Source: Chroococcidiopsis sp. TS-821
Lineage (GTDB): Bacteria > Cyanobacteriota > Cyanobacteriia > Cyanobacteriales > Chroococcidiopsidaceae
Assembly: GCF_002939305.1 (NCBI RefSeq)
Contig: NZ_MVDI01000005.1
Location: 1 to 64,000 of the forward strand
Direction: 5' to 3'
DNA: 64,000 nt
Part shown: positions 8,425 to 18,066 of the stretch, in pieces
How the letters are laid out: the number at the start of each line of letters is the position of its first letter
Position numbering within the stretch: the stretch's first letter is position 1
Notes under the pieces: generated by a model
What the model saw: the letters and a program-made list of their open reading frames with translations, nothing else
Database searches by the model: none
What the model was told of the DNA's origin: nothing
Made by a program: the position numbers and the translations under genes

Positions 8425-10257
8425 TTACCACTGAATGCGGTAGGTTAGGCTCATAGTTCTTCCTCTAGCAGGTAAATTGAGCGTTTCATCCACAAAGCCA
8501 TCAAGTTGAGAATTCACTGTTTGATACTGCTCGTTTAAGAGATTTTGAAGGTCCAAAGTTAACTCTCCCTGCCCAATCTTGAGCGTACTAGAAAAATTCA
8601 CAACGGTGTAGCCATCGATCGGTAATGGGTCAGATCCGGCTTGAAATCCGACGATGCGATTGTTCACCTGCGATAGCTGCAAACGATTGCGCCAATTTGG
8701 CAGCGTTTGGTTTTCGATATACGCACTCAGCGTCACTGGCAAAACCTCATAGCTACTCAACGCTAAATAGTTGCCATCTCGGTTCGTGTCATTTTCACCG
8801 AAGTAGTAGCTTAAGGTTCCTCCTAGTTGCCAATTGCCTGATGGTTGCCAGTCGATAGCGGCTTCAATACCATAGTGACGCTGTGGCGCGCGCACAAGCT
8901 CAATACCACCACTGGGCGAAGCCGTGTAAGCTGCTCCTAAGTCGGATTCGTTGTAGAACGCAGACAGCGAAGCTTGGATTTGTTGCCAGTTCCCTTGCAG
9001 CCCAATTTGGTAGTAATTGACTTTCTGCGGCTGAAATGGTGTCAATTTAGGATCGATGCGAAAATCTCTAGGCGGATAGCTGAGGATGCTAAAGCCATAA
9101 TCAGGAATAAAGAAATCTTGCGAAAACTGCGCATAAGCTTGAAGCGATCGCGTCAGATGATAAACAAGGCTGGCATTGAACAACAGATCGTTGAACTGAA
9201 GCGCACCGCCAGCGATCGCATCACCGCTGTAACGGTTAAAGTCACTATCGTATAGCGGGATGTAGTTATTAATTTGCAGCTGTAGCCAGTTGTGCCGAAT
9301 TCCACCGCTTAGCTGCAAGCGATTATTGACCTGCCACTCTAGCGATGCAAACACGCCAAGACTTTCCAAATTATAGGGCGGTACATAAGTTGCTGCACTC
9401 GTCTTTTGAGCAATCTGTCCGTCACTAAAGTCATAAATTTGTTCGTCAAAAAATTCCAACTCAAGCGCATTTTTGGCTTGATACTCGTAGTCGGCTCCCC
9501 AGCGTAAACGAACGCGATGCAACAATGGCGTTTCTACTTGCAGTTGCCCTCCAATCAACTCGCTACCCGATCGCGTGCGGATAATACCTTCAAAAAAGCC
9601 GTCGCGATCGTCTAACAGCGTGCGTTCAACATAGCGCGATCGGCTGTAGTAGCTAGAAAGCGATACACTACTGCCTGCAAGATTTTCATTCGCGTAGCCG
9701 ATGCTGAGGTTGGTAGATGCTGTTCCTGGCAAATCTGCATCGCGCACTGTCACGCGGCGGCGAATTCCCCGCGCCTGCTGTTGTCCAGGCATTTGCAAAG
9801 AGTCGTCATCGGGGACAACATTAATACGAGCAAACTGTTGAACCGCGCGAACCGCAAACTGCAAGCGCTCGGTTTTGCTGAGATGAATATTGGCGCTACC
9901 AAACGCATCGAGTTGCGTTGTGTCATCGCTACCAAAGCTACTGTTGGGTAGCATATTCCCCTCAGCATCAAAAACGCTGTTGTTGAAGCGAGTAGAGATA
10001 TCAAAGCGGTAGTCCAGATTTTTTGCTGTGCCTGCAAAATATTGTCGCAAAAAGTAGTCAAATTTCTCTGCTGCCAAAATAGCCCGACCGCTTATCGGTG
10101 CCGTGACTCCGATTTCAGCGATCGCGGTAAAATTATCCTCTGGCTTTGTAGAGGTATCAGAAGATTGCGGTGCTTGAGCGATTTGCGTTGCCACAGGAAC
10201 TGCTGCTATTACCTGTGCAGCCGCAGACGTTGCCATAAATAGCACAAACGCTTCCAT
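8425..10257 (-). CDS. TonB-dependent-receptor-like outer-membrane beta-barrel lacking a recognisable plug
   Basis: A 610-residue predicted outer-membrane protein. Alternating strand patterns run from about residue 80 to the end, and the C-terminus (LTLDLQNLLNEQYQT, then SLTYRIQW with a terminal aromatic) is typical of TonB-dependent siderophore or vitamin receptors. The N-terminus is short: an Ala-rich possible signal region (MEAFVLFMATSAAAQVIA), a Gln/Ser/Thr-rich linker, then barrel. I see neither a plug domain nor a TonB box, and cyanobacterial receptors usually exceed 700 residues. It may be a shortened receptor, a plug-less porin-like barrel or a 5'-deleted gene. Its ATG directly follows the TGA of the methyltransferase gene, so the two are probably translated together. 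Confidence 0.8.
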   Translation of the reverse strand: MEAFVLFMATSAAAQVIAAVPVATQIAQAPQSSDTSTKPEDNFTAIAEIGVTAPISGRAILAAEKFDYFLRQYFAGTAKNLDYRFDISTRFNNSVFDAEGNMLPNSSFGSDDTTQLDAFGSANIHLSKTERLQFAVRAVQQFARINVVPDDDSLQMPGQQQARGIRRRVTVRDADLPGTASTNLSIGYANENLAGSSVSLSSYYSRSRYVERTLLDDRDGFFEGIIRTRSGSELIGGQLQVETPLLHRVRLRWGADYEYQAKNALELEFFDEQIYDFSDGQIAQKTSAATYVPPYNLESLGVFASLEWQVNNRLQLSGGIRHNWLQLQINNYIPLYDSDFNRYSGDAIAGGALQFNDLLFNASLVYHLTRSLQAYAQFSQDFFIPDYGFSILSYPPRDFRIDPKLTPFQPQKVNYYQIGLQGNWQQIQASLSAFYNESDLGAAYTASPSGGIELVRAPQRHYGIEAAIDWQPSGNWQLGGTLSYYFGENDTNRDGNYLALSSYEVLPVTLSAYIENQTLPNWRNRLQLSQVNNRIVGFQAGSDPLPIDGYTVVNFSSTLKIGQGELTLDLQNLLNEQYQTVNSQLDGFVDETLNLPARGRTMSLTYRIQW

Positions 10258-11586
10258 TCAAGGTTTTTCAACCATAACATACAAATCTGTCAAGAGCGTT
10301 GCTAATAAGTCTGTGACTTCTCGGAGTGCTTGCTCGTCAGAGACAGGCTCAAGCGTACAAGGGTCTAACGGTCTAATTTGTTGCCAGCGTTTTGCAAGTG
10401 TTGCTACCGATTGCGGTGCTTCCCATAGCGGTAGCAGACAAGCTGCCATGTTACCGTCTACAGTAGTTGTCTTTGCCCCCAAAATTGACAGGTATTGGTC
10501 GATCGCGACTGGACGATTGTGCCGTGCAGATGCTTGAATCGCAGCGCGAACCGTAGCAGTTTGTAATTGAGGATGCAGATAAACGCGATCGCTACTGTGA
10601 ATCGCGGGTAGATTTTTATGCAAAGGCAGTAGTGCGATCGCATCCCCTGTGGCGTGAGTAGACCAAAAATCAAGCAATCGATGAATTGGATGAATCAGTT
10701 CAAAAAGTTCGAGTTGCTGCGGGTAGGAAAGCATCGGTAAACTTAAGCCAATAAACGCAGGCATTTGCTCGATCGAACCAAAAAGTGGCGTGAGATCCCA
10801 TTGCTGCCAATTCACCATTTCAATCAAGCTGAGTCCTGCGGCTGCGAGCATATCAAATAGATTCGCGATGGTATAGCCTTTGTCTCCTTGCAGCAAATAG
10901 TTCATCCGAATCACTTGATTAGTCACGACACCATCAGCGTCAGGAGTCCAGGTTTTTGCTTTAAGATCCACCCAGCTAGGCATTGCATTCATTGTTTCTC
11001 GTACCAATGCTTCTTCGGATTCACCTGCATTTTCATGAAACAATCCCATCAATTCAAACATCTTTTGCGCGCGGTAAAAGTGCTGTCGCTGAATGACGCT
11101 GTGTAAATTGGCACGAATAATACCATCAGGCTTTAATACTGCTTTCATCGTTCGCAGCGCTTCTATTGGATCGGGCAGTAAATATAGCACTTCATCGCAG
11201 TTGATGTAGTCAAACTCTATTCCCAAGCGTGGTAGTTCTTCCGCTGATAGCACTTGAAACTCGATTTGCACGTCGCTCAGGTGTGAGACGCGCTTTTGAG
11301 CCATCGCAATCGACGCCGGTGACACGTCAATGCCAATTATGCGCGCCCCTGGATTGGCGATCGCAAGAATAAGCGAAGTTAACCCACTACCGCAACCGAC
11401 ATCAAGAATCACTTTATCCTGCGGATGCACGACGCGATGATGCTGTAAATAGTAGGGCGTAGCGATCGCCTGCTGGTACAGTTTACTAGGCTCCGGCTGA
11501 ACGGGCTGGTCGATGGGAGTAGCTGGATAAGGAGCCGTTTCGTATTGGTGAAAAATAGCATTGAGGCGCTCAATTGAAACACTCAT
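10258..11586 (-). CDS. Class I SAM-dependent methyltransferase with long C-terminal domain
   Basis: A 442-residue protein. Residues about 50-200 form a class I methyltransferase fold with the SAM motif VILDVGCGSGLTSL, the acidic residue in RIIGIDVSPASI, and FDYINCDEVLYLLPDP. The C-terminal half (about 250-442) is not recognised; it has no membrane segment and ends in LLTDLYVMVEKP. I chose the ATG at 11586 over a GTG two codons upstream; no Shine-Dalgarno sequence is evident. It is the first gene of a two-gene unit with the barrel protein, joined as TGAATG. The substrate is unknown; a link to uptake or modification of a metal chelator is only a thought from the neighbour. Confidence 0.82.
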   Translation of the reverse strand: MSVSIERLNAIFHQYETAPYPATPIDQPVQPEPSKLYQQAIATPYYLQHHRVVHPQDKVILDVGCGSGLTSLILAIANPGARIIGIDVSPASIAMAQKRVSHLSDVQIEFQVLSAEELPRLGIEFDYINCDEVLYLLPDPIEALRTMKAVLKPDGIIRANLHSVIQRQHFYRAQKMFELMGLFHENAGESEEALVRETMNAMPSWVDLKAKTWTPDADGVVTNQVIRMNYLLQGDKGYTIANLFDMLAAAGLSLIEMVNWQQWDLTPLFGSIEQMPAFIGLSLPMLSYPQQLELFELIHPIHRLLDFWSTHATGDAIALLPLHKNLPAIHSSDRVYLHPQLQTATVRAAIQASARHNRPVAIDQYLSILGAKTTTVDGNMAACLLPLWEAPQSVATLAKRWQQIRPLDPCTLEPVSDEQALREVTDLLATLLTDLYVMVEKP

Positions 11587-11779
11587 AATCACAAAAAATA
11601 AATAGTCTTGTTATCAAATGATTAATGCAGCTTCATTATGCAAGAGCTAAGGAGGTATGAAAGCAAAAGCGCTGAGTGCGGAGTTGATCAGTCTCACACA
11701 CTCAGCACCATTCCCCTAGCACTGCTTAGCTGAATTTTAGAAGCTTTCGCAATATCTCATTGAGATTCTATGCCATGCA

Positions 11780-12136
11780 TTACAAGCTTGGAGGTAGTGA
11801 CGGTGGTGGAACGCTACCTTTGGGAGGTGCAGTTCCCTTGGGTGGCGGTGGTTCAGTCCCCTTGGGCGGTGGTGGTTCAGTCCCCTTGGGCGGTGGTGGT
11901 TCAGTTCCCTTGGGAGGTGGTGGTTCAGTTCCCTTGGGTGGTGCAGTAGTTTGTCCTTTAGCGCCTTTAGCTCCTTTCTGAGCATAGAGCGTTTCTGAGC
12001 TTGCTGAATTAAATTCTGGTGTTGACGTAGAACGTACTGTCGCCGCAGCGGTTTCAGCAAGAAGAGGTGCAAGCGCTAAAGCAAAGAGCGCCCCTGCTCC
12101 CAAACGGAGAATCAAAGTATGAGCGAATCGACTCAT
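11780..12136 (-). CDS. Exported proline-rich repeat protein (PPPPKGTE repeats)
   Basis: A 118-residue protein with an N-terminal signal peptide (HTLILRLGAGALFALALAPLLAETA), a short linker, then a low-complexity tail with four or more copies of PPPPKGTE followed by PPKGSVPPPSLPPSL. The composition suggests an extended polyproline-II segment in the periplasm or at the cell surface. I do not recognise a family. The coding strand is chosen because only this frame gives a signal peptide. The repeats would make copy number prone to slippage. It is monocistronic, between the methyltransferase operon and a response regulator gene. Confidence 0.7.
   Translation of the reverse strand: MSRFAHTLILRLGAGALFALALAPLLAETAAATVRSTSTPEFNSASSETLYAQKGAKGAKGQTTAPPKGTEPPPPKGTEPPPPKGTEPPPPKGTEPPPPKGTAPPKGSVPPPSLPPSL
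11829..11946 (-). repeat. 24-bp tandem repeat encoding PPPPKGTE
   Basis: About four to five head-to-tail 24-bp units, nearly identical except for a few silent changes (for example TCCCC/TTCCC), lie inside the proline-rich gene. The period matches eight codons, so length changes would keep the frame. Confidence 0.8.
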
Positions 12137-12436
12137 GATGGAAGTCCTTCATTTGTCGTAAAGTACAGACCCTTCTTAGAAAAGCGAACTATTAGTTATA
12201 GAGTTTGGCTTTCCCAAAATGGGTTGTATGCGCAATGTGATGCGATACATAATTTCTCTTGTGCAAAAACGATGCCAAAAAAGATGACATTTTTGCATAA
12301 CCAAATGCCGTCACAAGTAACTAAGCTATGTCTAGAGCAAATTGTTGAGTACCAATACTAGAAACCACAGTCAATTTTGTAAAAAATTATATACAAAGAT
12401 ACTGGATTTAAAGACAACACTTACGCTCAGTGAGTG

Positions 12437-13009
12437 TTAGCTAGCACGGTGATGCAGCCAACTGATGAGTTGTGCCATTTGTTTCTTCAATTGGTTAATT
12501 TCTGTTTGCATCTTTGTGATTTTTTGATTCAGTAACTCTATTTCGCTGAGGTTCGCATTATCTAAAGAACCTTGAATAACCGTAGGTTCTTGAATAACTG
12601 TGGGATTACTGACAACCACTTTTTTACGTGGTAGCTTCGCTTTCTGCATTGCTGATTTAATTGCAGCAACTAACTCTTTTTGTTCAAATGGTTTTGAAAT
12701 AAACTCAAAGTATTCAAACGGTTCCTGAATTTTTTCTAAAACTTCTTCCTTGCGTCCAGACATTAAGACCAAAGGAATTTTTTGCCAATGATGATTTTGC
12801 TGAATTTGTTGAAAAACTTCCCATCCACTAAGTTTAGGAAGTAGAAAATCCAACATAATTAAGCTTAAGGATTCTTGAGATATTAATTTTAGACCCTCCA
12901 CGCCATCTTTTGCTTCTAAAAGCTCAAAATTACCAGGCGGTAACATCTCCTTAAGCCGCGCTCGAATCACTCGACTATCATCAATAACGAGTATTTTATT
13001 ACTTCCCAC
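12437..13009 (-). CDS. Single-receiver response regulator with C-terminal coiled coil
   Basis: A 190-residue protein whose first 125 residues form a CheY-like receiver (ILVIDDSRVIRARL, phospho-acceptor Asp54 in IMLDFLLPK, conserved Ser/Lys in LMSGRKEE and SKPFE). A linker with two copies of PTVIQ(E/G) leads to a predicted coiled coil (LLNQKITKMQTEINQLKKQM). There is no DNA-binding or enzymatic output domain. The start is GTG, supported by GAGGGAG eight to ten bases upstream. No kinase is adjacent, so its partner is unknown; the coiled coil may mediate dimerisation or docking. Confidence 0.88.
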   Translation of the reverse strand: MGSNKILVIDDSRVIRARLKEMLPPGNFELLEAKDGVEGLKLISQESLSLIMLDFLLPKLSGWEVFQQIQQNHHWQKIPLVLMSGRKEEVLEKIQEPFEYFEFISKPFEQKELVAAIKSAMQKAKLPRKKVVVSNPTVIQEPTVIQGSLDNANLSEIELLNQKITKMQTEINQLKKQMAQLISWLHHRAS

Positions 13010-13499
13010 AGCAATGGCTCCCTCAAAAATAATAAAAAAATAAATAGTAGATTTAATAACAAATAAACAAGTCAGTAGTTTTGGCTAAATAGAAGAGAAA
13101 AGAGGCGTAATTGTATTTTGTATTGTCATTTGATGCTAAGTAAACTTGGTGTTAGCAGCATCTTATAGATTGAAGTTGCCAATTTGGCATTTTTCCGGTA
13201 GCCTGTAACAATAACGCTATAAAATAAACTTAACGCTGCTGCCGATCTCAGTCCAAGAGAAATTCTACTGATACTGGACTCAGGCTATTTTAAGTAGGGC
13301 GATGATTTAAGTAAATCTACGGTAGTTGCATTTAACTTTTGTGAAAGCTATATAACTGTGTCAACTGTAGAATAAGCATTACTGCGCAAGTCGTGCCAAG
13401 CTGATGAAAGCCGCTATTGATGTGGATAACCTATAGTTTATAGAGAAGATTATTTAAGTAATAACAGGTTGCGCTCTGCTGCAGTTCTACTAAGCGTTT
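13010..13499. other. Gene-free stretch before lipA
   Basis: I find no gene in these 490 bp between the divergently transcribed regulator and lipA. The only structure noted is an imperfect inverted repeat at 13247-13283 (arms CTCAGTCCA and TGGACTCAG, 8 of 9 pairs, 19-base loop), too weak to name. Confidence 0.4.
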
Positions 13500-14423
13500 A
13501 TGAATCAATCACCAGCTTCCAAACTCAATTTTGACCCAGTACCAGCATGGTTGCGTCGTCCAATTGGAAAAGCTAGCGAACTCTCTATAGTCCAAAAAAT
13601 TATTAAGCAACGTCAAATTCATACTATCTGTGAAGAAGGTCGCTGTCCTAACCGCGGTGAGTGTTACGCGCAAAAAACGGCATCCTTCTTACTGATGGGA
13701 CCTACGTGTACTAGATCTTGTGCCTTTTGTCAAGTTGATAAAGGTCACGCACCCATGCCGTTAGATCCTGACGAACCGCGCAAGGTAGCCGAAGCAGTAC
13801 AGTTATTAGGGTTACGCTACGTTGTTTTGACCTCGGTAGCGCGGGATGACTTACCCGATCAAGGTGCGAGTTGGTTTGTAAAAACGATGGAAGCGATTCG
13901 CAAAGATAACCCAGCGACACAAATTGAGGTTCTCACCGCAGATTTTTGGGGTGGTACTTCTCAAGAAGCAGGACAGCGCGATCGCATTGCGACGGTCGTT
14001 CGAGCAAAACCAGCGTGTTACAACCACAATATCGAAACTGTACGCCGCTTACAAGGACCTGTACGCCGAGGAGCTAAATACGATCGCTCGCTGCGCGTTC
14101 TTCAAATTGTCAAAGAACTCGATGCGAGTATTCCAACGAAATCTGGGTTAATGCTGGGACACGGCGAAACCGAAGCAGAAGTGATTGAAACAATGGCAGA
14201 CTTGCGGACGGTAGGATGCGATCGCATCACGATTGGTCAGTATATGCGCCCTTCACTCGCACACCTCCCTGTACAGAAATATTGGACACCCGCAGAATTT
14301 GAACATTTAGGAGCGATCGCCCGCGAGATGGGTTTTGCGCACGTGCGTTCGGGTCCGTTGGTGCGGAGCTCGTATCATGCTGGAGAGGACGAGGAAAGCA
14401 GAGAGTTAGAGCTCAGGGGTTGA
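13500..14423 (+). CDS. lipA: Lipoyl synthase
   Basis: A 307-residue radical SAM enzyme that inserts two sulfurs into octanoyl groups on E2 and GcvH proteins to make lipoate. The auxiliary iron-sulfur cluster ligands are Cys44, Cys49 and Cys55 in [12 protein letters not shown], and the radical SAM cluster ligands are Cys70, Cys74 and Cys77 in [10 protein letters not shown]-terminal serine/arginine motif (RSSYHAGE) follows family practice. Length is normal. Cyanobacteria often encode two LipA paralogues; which this is cannot be judged here. It is followed 132 bp later by psaX on the same strand. Confidence 0.96.
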   Translation: MNQSPASKLNFDPVPAWLRRPIGKASELSIVQKIIKQRQIHTICEEGRCPNRGECYAQKTASFLLMGPTCTRSCAFCQVDKGHAPMPLDPDEPRKVAEAVQLLGLRYVVLTSVARDDLPDQGASWFVKTMEAIRKDNPATQIEVLTADFWGGTSQEAGQRDRIATVVRAKPACYNHNIETVRRLQGPVRRGAKYDRSLRVLQIVKELDASIPTKSGLMLGHGETEAEVIETMADLRTVGCDRITIGQYMRPSLAHLPVQKYWTPAEFEHLGAIAREMGFAHVRSGPLVRSSYHAGEDEESRELELRG

Positions 14424-14555
14424 AAGTCAGGAGATTATATAACTAACCCTGGTCGCTCACGCGTCACTCCTTTGAAAATATTTCTAGAGAAATGTACTCA
14501 AACAAACCAATGTTTGGTATTTCTTAATAAGTTACAACATTAGGAGTTGATTCTT

Positions 14556-14693
14556 ATGACTTCTCAAGCTACTAAAGATGCCACCATCAAAACAGGTAAT
14601 CCTCCTTACCCTTATCGGACAATTATTGCCCTCATCTTGCTAGCAGGTAACTTTTTAGTTGCTGCAATTTATTTCCGCATTATTAATCCTTAA
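14556..14693 (+). CDS. psaX: Photosystem I subunit PsaX
   Basis: A 45-residue single-helix protein. The C-terminal part (PPYPYRTIIALILLAGNFLV, then AAIYFRIINP) closely follows Thermosynechococcus PsaX (PTYAFRTFWAVLLLAINFLVAAYYF as I recall it), a peripheral photosystem I subunit that contacts PsaB and carotenoid/chlorophyll. AGGAG lies nine bases before the ATG, giving a good start. PsaX occurs in only some cyanobacteria, largely thermophilic or terrestrial lineages. Identification rests on remembered sequence similarity. Confidence 0.85.
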   Translation: MTSQATKDATIKTGNPPYPYRTIIALILLAGNFLVAAIYFRIINP

Positions 14694-14864
14694 GTGAGAT
14701 TGTAGAGCAAGAGTTAGAAAGTAAAAGCCAATAGGCTGGAGATTTTGGGCGTTAGGAGGCTAGATCTGTAGTAAAACAATTAACTGTGCTGCACGCTAGC
14801 ATCGTTGAGTGTTGGAGGTTATGTACCGACCCACTAACACTTAACTCCTAAGCTCAAATCGTCC

Positions 14865-15734
14865 TTAGATGGTTCCTTTGAAAAGTCCTTTGGGACGAAT
14901 CAGTAAGACCAAAATCATAATAAATAGGGCTACGCCTTGTTTGTATTGCGAACCAAGAAATGGCGTACTCACTTCTTGCGATATGCCAATGATGAAAGCA
15001 GCGGCGATCGCTCCGTAAGGATTGCCAATTCCTCCCAGAATCACCGAAGCAAACATTGGTAAAATTAGAAACCAACCCATGTTGGGGCGGACTGCGGTGA
15101 TTAAGCCGTACATACTACCGCCTAAGGCAGTTAAACTTCCCGCGATCGCCCAAGTCCAAACAATGACTTGGTCAACATTGATACCAGAAACGCGGGCAAG
15201 GTCGATATCATCTGCCACCGCACGCATGGCTTTGCCTATTTTTGTATTCTGTAATAAGTAATGTAGGCTTAAAATGGCTAGTACTGCCAGTACGAGAACA
15301 ATGATTTGATTTTGGGGAATTTTCAATCCTAAAAGGTCTCTGGCTGGAGAAACGGGCAAATTGTAGGCTTGATTGCTACCACCCCAAATAAAAACAATGC
15401 CATAACGGACGAAAAGTGCAAGTCCAATCGAAAGAATAATCAATGTTGTAGAAGTTGCTCGGTTAGCACGCATTCGCGACCAAAGTAATTTTTCTGAAAG
15501 TAGCATCGCGATCGCGGTACCGCACGCTCCAATCGCCATTGACAGCCAAATGTTTATATTTCCTACAGTATTGGCAACGAGCGTGAGATACGCACCCAGC
15601 GTCATAAAGTCACCATGGGCAAAGTTGGCTAGACGCAATATTCCATAGGTGAGTGTTAATCCCACCGCAGCTAAAGCAATGATGCTACCTACTGCAATTC
15701 CATTAACGATGAGTTGAGCTTGTTGTACGTCCAT
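14865..15734 (-). CDS. Branched-chain/neutral amino acid ABC transporter permease, LivH/NatD type
   Basis: A 289-residue inner-membrane permease of the LivH family, with about eight helices. Typical segments are VNGIAVGSIIALAAVGLTLTYG, RLANFAHGDFMTLGAY, KIGKAMRAVADDIDLARVSGI and ILGGIGNPYGAIAAAFIIG, and the C-terminus is LIRPKGLFKG. In cyanobacteria such proteins serve the N-I neutral amino acid system (NatD). The other subunits (binding protein, second permease, ATPases) are not in the window, so the transporter is encoded in scattered pieces, as is common in cyanobacteria. Confidence 0.92.
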   Translation of the reverse strand: MDVQQAQLIVNGIAVGSIIALAAVGLTLTYGILRLANFAHGDFMTLGAYLTLVANTVGNINIWLSMAIGACGTAIAMLLSEKLLWSRMRANRATSTTLIILSIGLALFVRYGIVFIWGGSNQAYNLPVSPARDLLGLKIPQNQIIVLVLAVLAILSLHYLLQNTKIGKAMRAVADDIDLARVSGINVDQVIVWTWAIAGSLTALGGSMYGLITAVRPNMGWFLILPMFASVILGGIGNPYGAIAAAFIIGISQEVSTPFLGSQYKQGVALFIMILVLLIRPKGLFKGTI

Positions 15735-16083
15735 CTATGTTAAGCGTGTTAAGAGGTGTGACACTCAAAAAGCAACAATTATCTATGGTTGTACCATGAC
15801 GGTTCAGATCTATGAAGACTATTGCAGCATTCAGCCAGTAGTCGCTTTGTGAAGAGTTAGTGTTTCATATCACAACTGTTGCATGGAAAACAGATTAACA
15901 ATAAAGAGTGCTTTTTTACTCTATTTACTAAAGTGAATGGCAACATTACTTTCTCTTAACGATCGGCGATCGCGCTTGTCTGTGCATCTTTGAAAAATGA
16001 CTGCGTGTCAGTTAAGAAAATATTTAGATGATTAACTGAGACAAATTTGGGGAATACATAATTATGACGGGTTTGCTTTGCCA

Positions 16084-16117
16084 AGCGTTGAGTTTAACCT
16101 GATTGTGTCTCAACGCT
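16084..16117 (+). promoter_or_regulatory. Perfect inverted repeat in the leader of the hybrid kinase gene
   Basis: Arms AGCGTTGAG and CTCAACGCT pair perfectly over nine bases with a 16-base loop, ending 43 bp before the kinase ATG. There is no T-tract. It could be an RNA hairpin or an operator. The rest of the 426-bp gap (15735-16160) holds a small AT-rich hairpin near 15908 and nothing else I recognise. Confidence 0.35.
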
Positions 16118-16160
16118 GATAGCATCCTCAATTACTAAGCATTTAACGGTCTGGATTTTC

Positions 16161-18005
16161 ATGCAGCAGTCTAATATACCAGAAGAAATCCAAATGGGTG
16201 CAACTTATTTTGAACAAAAAGTTGCGAATCCAGAAGTGCTGCAATTCCAGCAAATTATTGCTGATTTGTGGCTAGAACGAGGCTTGAACGAGTTGCAGAA
16301 TCAAATTAATCGCTGCTTAACTCGCGCGTATCACAGTCAGCAAGCTTTACAAGAGTTAGAAGCTGAAGTGTTTCAAATACTGATTCAGCAGTTGAGTATT
16401 TCCCTCAAAACAGACAAAGTTGCGATCGCATTTTTACAAGGTTTATCGTCACTCACGATCGATGGTACAACACCAAAGCGCTTATCGAGCGAACTCAATT
16501 ATCAAGTTTGCTATAGTGCCTTGCCTACAGGTGCTGCGTCAACAAAGAACCTGTTAAAAGCTTGGCAACTACAACAAATCTTATCGCCTCAAGAATTGCA
16601 GGCGCTGCAAAATCAGAAACCCAAAGCAGCATGGGCGTTGCAAGACGATCGCGGAGTTGTTGGCTGGTTAATTGTCACAACGAGTCCATTTCCAAGAAGT
16701 GCAACGTTTGTAGAAAGATTAAAATTTCAACGGCAACCACAGTTCATCGAGCGATCGCTTAACATAACAATGCAAGCTATTGCCCAACTGCGGAAACTAC
16801 AAGCACTCGTGCTTAAATGTCAGCATCTAGAAGTGCAAAATTGCGATTTATTGCGTACAAATAAGTTAAAAAGTGAATTTCTCGCGAATACAAGTCATGA
16901 AATTCGGACTCCTTTAAGTTCTATTTTGGGATTTACGCACTTGTTAAAAGCACAAGGCTACAATCCAGAAAATCACAGACATCAAGAATATCTCAATATC
17001 ATTCTCACCAGTGGGCAACACCTTTTAGCACTGCTCAACGATATTTTAGATTTATCAAAAATCGAGGCAAATCAACTCGAAATCAAGAAAGAAACTGTCA
17101 ATATTCCTGATGTTTGCCGTAGTGCAATCAATTTAGTCAAAGAAAAAGCCAGCGATAAAAACTTGCAACTCCAATTCGATATTGATGCGAGTGCAACTAC
17201 CTTGGTAGCCGATTCGCTGCGCTTGAAGCAAATGCTGTTCAATTTGCTATCGAATGCACTCAAGTTTACAAATAAAGGTGCCGTCGGCTTACAAGTAAAA
17301 CAAAAAGGCGCATTTATCCACTTTACGGTATGGGATACGGGTACAGGAATTGCTAAAGAAAAGCAGCCACAATTATTTCAGCCGTATGTGCAAATTTCTA
17401 ACGTTGTGGCGGGGCGTCAAGAGGGAACAGGCTTGGGATTAGCTTTGACACAGAAACTTGCTCAACTGCACGGAGGTTGGGTAGAAGTGCAATCTGAAGT
17501 CAATCGCGGTTCGCAATTTACGATCGTTCTTCCGCTAACGACAGCAGTTGCGACAAGTGAAACTAATATACAGCCACAACGTAGTGTAACCACAGATATT
17601 CGCCCTAGTCTTAACTCGCAAGCTACACCCAAAACCGTAACAGTGATGTTGGTAGAAGATAATTTTCACAATGCGAAGTTGATGACGACATATTTGCGCA
17701 AATTAGGCTATCAAGTCACCTGGGTAAATAGCGCGGCGCAGATGTGGGAAGAATTACCAAAAGCTAAACCAGCCGTGATTTTGATGGATGTTCACCTCCC
17801 TGATGTGGATGGACTGACCTTAGTACAACAACTACAAGCCAACGCTGAGTATCGTCATATTCCCGTTATTGTACAAACCGCGATGGCGATGAAAGGCGAT
17901 CGCGAAACTTGTCTAGCAGCTGGCGCGATCGACTACATTTCTAAACCCATAGATTTACAAGCGTTGGCAAATATGGTGTCAAAGTACAGTGATTTAGATC
18001 ACTGA
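16161..18005 (+). CDS. Cytosolic hybrid histidine kinase with C-terminal receiver
   Basis: A 614-residue kinase without membrane segments. The first 230 residues are a sensor region, probably GAF-like, of no clear ligand type. The HisKA domain has His246 in SEFLANTSHEIRTPLSSILGF, followed by an HATPase with NLLSNALKFT, WDTGTGIAKEK and GTGLGLALTQKL. A C-terminal receiver (LVEDNFHNAKLM) has phospho-acceptor Asp543 in VILMDVHLPDVDG and KP near residue 592. It opens a same-strand block of signalling genes ending at 25798. The input signal is unknown. Confidence 0.92.
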   Translation: MQQSNIPEEIQMGATYFEQKVANPEVLQFQQIIADLWLERGLNELQNQINRCLTRAYHSQQALQELEAEVFQILIQQLSISLKTDKVAIAFLQGLSSLTIDGTTPKRLSSELNYQVCYSALPTGAASTKNLLKAWQLQQILSPQELQALQNQKPKAAWALQDDRGVVGWLIVTTSPFPRSATFVERLKFQRQPQFIERSLNITMQAIAQLRKLQALVLKCQHLEVQNCDLLRTNKLKSEFLANTSHEIRTPLSSILGFTHLLKAQGYNPENHRHQEYLNIILTSGQHLLALLNDILDLSKIEANQLEIKKETVNIPDVCRSAINLVKEKASDKNLQLQFDIDASATTLVADSLRLKQMLFNLLSNALKFTNKGAVGLQVKQKGAFIHFTVWDTGTGIAKEKQPQLFQPYVQISNVVAGRQEGTGLGLALTQKLAQLHGGWVEVQSEVNRGSQFTIVLPLTTAVATSETNIQPQRSVTTDIRPSLNSQATPKTVTVMLVEDNFHNAKLMTTYLRKLGYQVTWVNSAAQMWEELPKAKPAVILMDVHLPDVDGLTLVQQLQANAEYRHIPVIVQTAMAMKGDRETCLAAGAIDYISKPIDLQALANMVSKYSDLDH

Positions 18006-18066
18006 TATTTCACAAAGAAAGCAGAACGCTGGTGTGGGGGGTGTCCAATCTCGACTCAATTCCACC

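Noticed and set aside
11737-12072. Alternative open frames across the proline-rich gene, one on each strand, with HHRPRGLN or GGGGSVPL repeats.
   Set aside because: Any frame through a 24-bp repeat stays open. Only the 11780-12136 frame has a start with a signal peptide.
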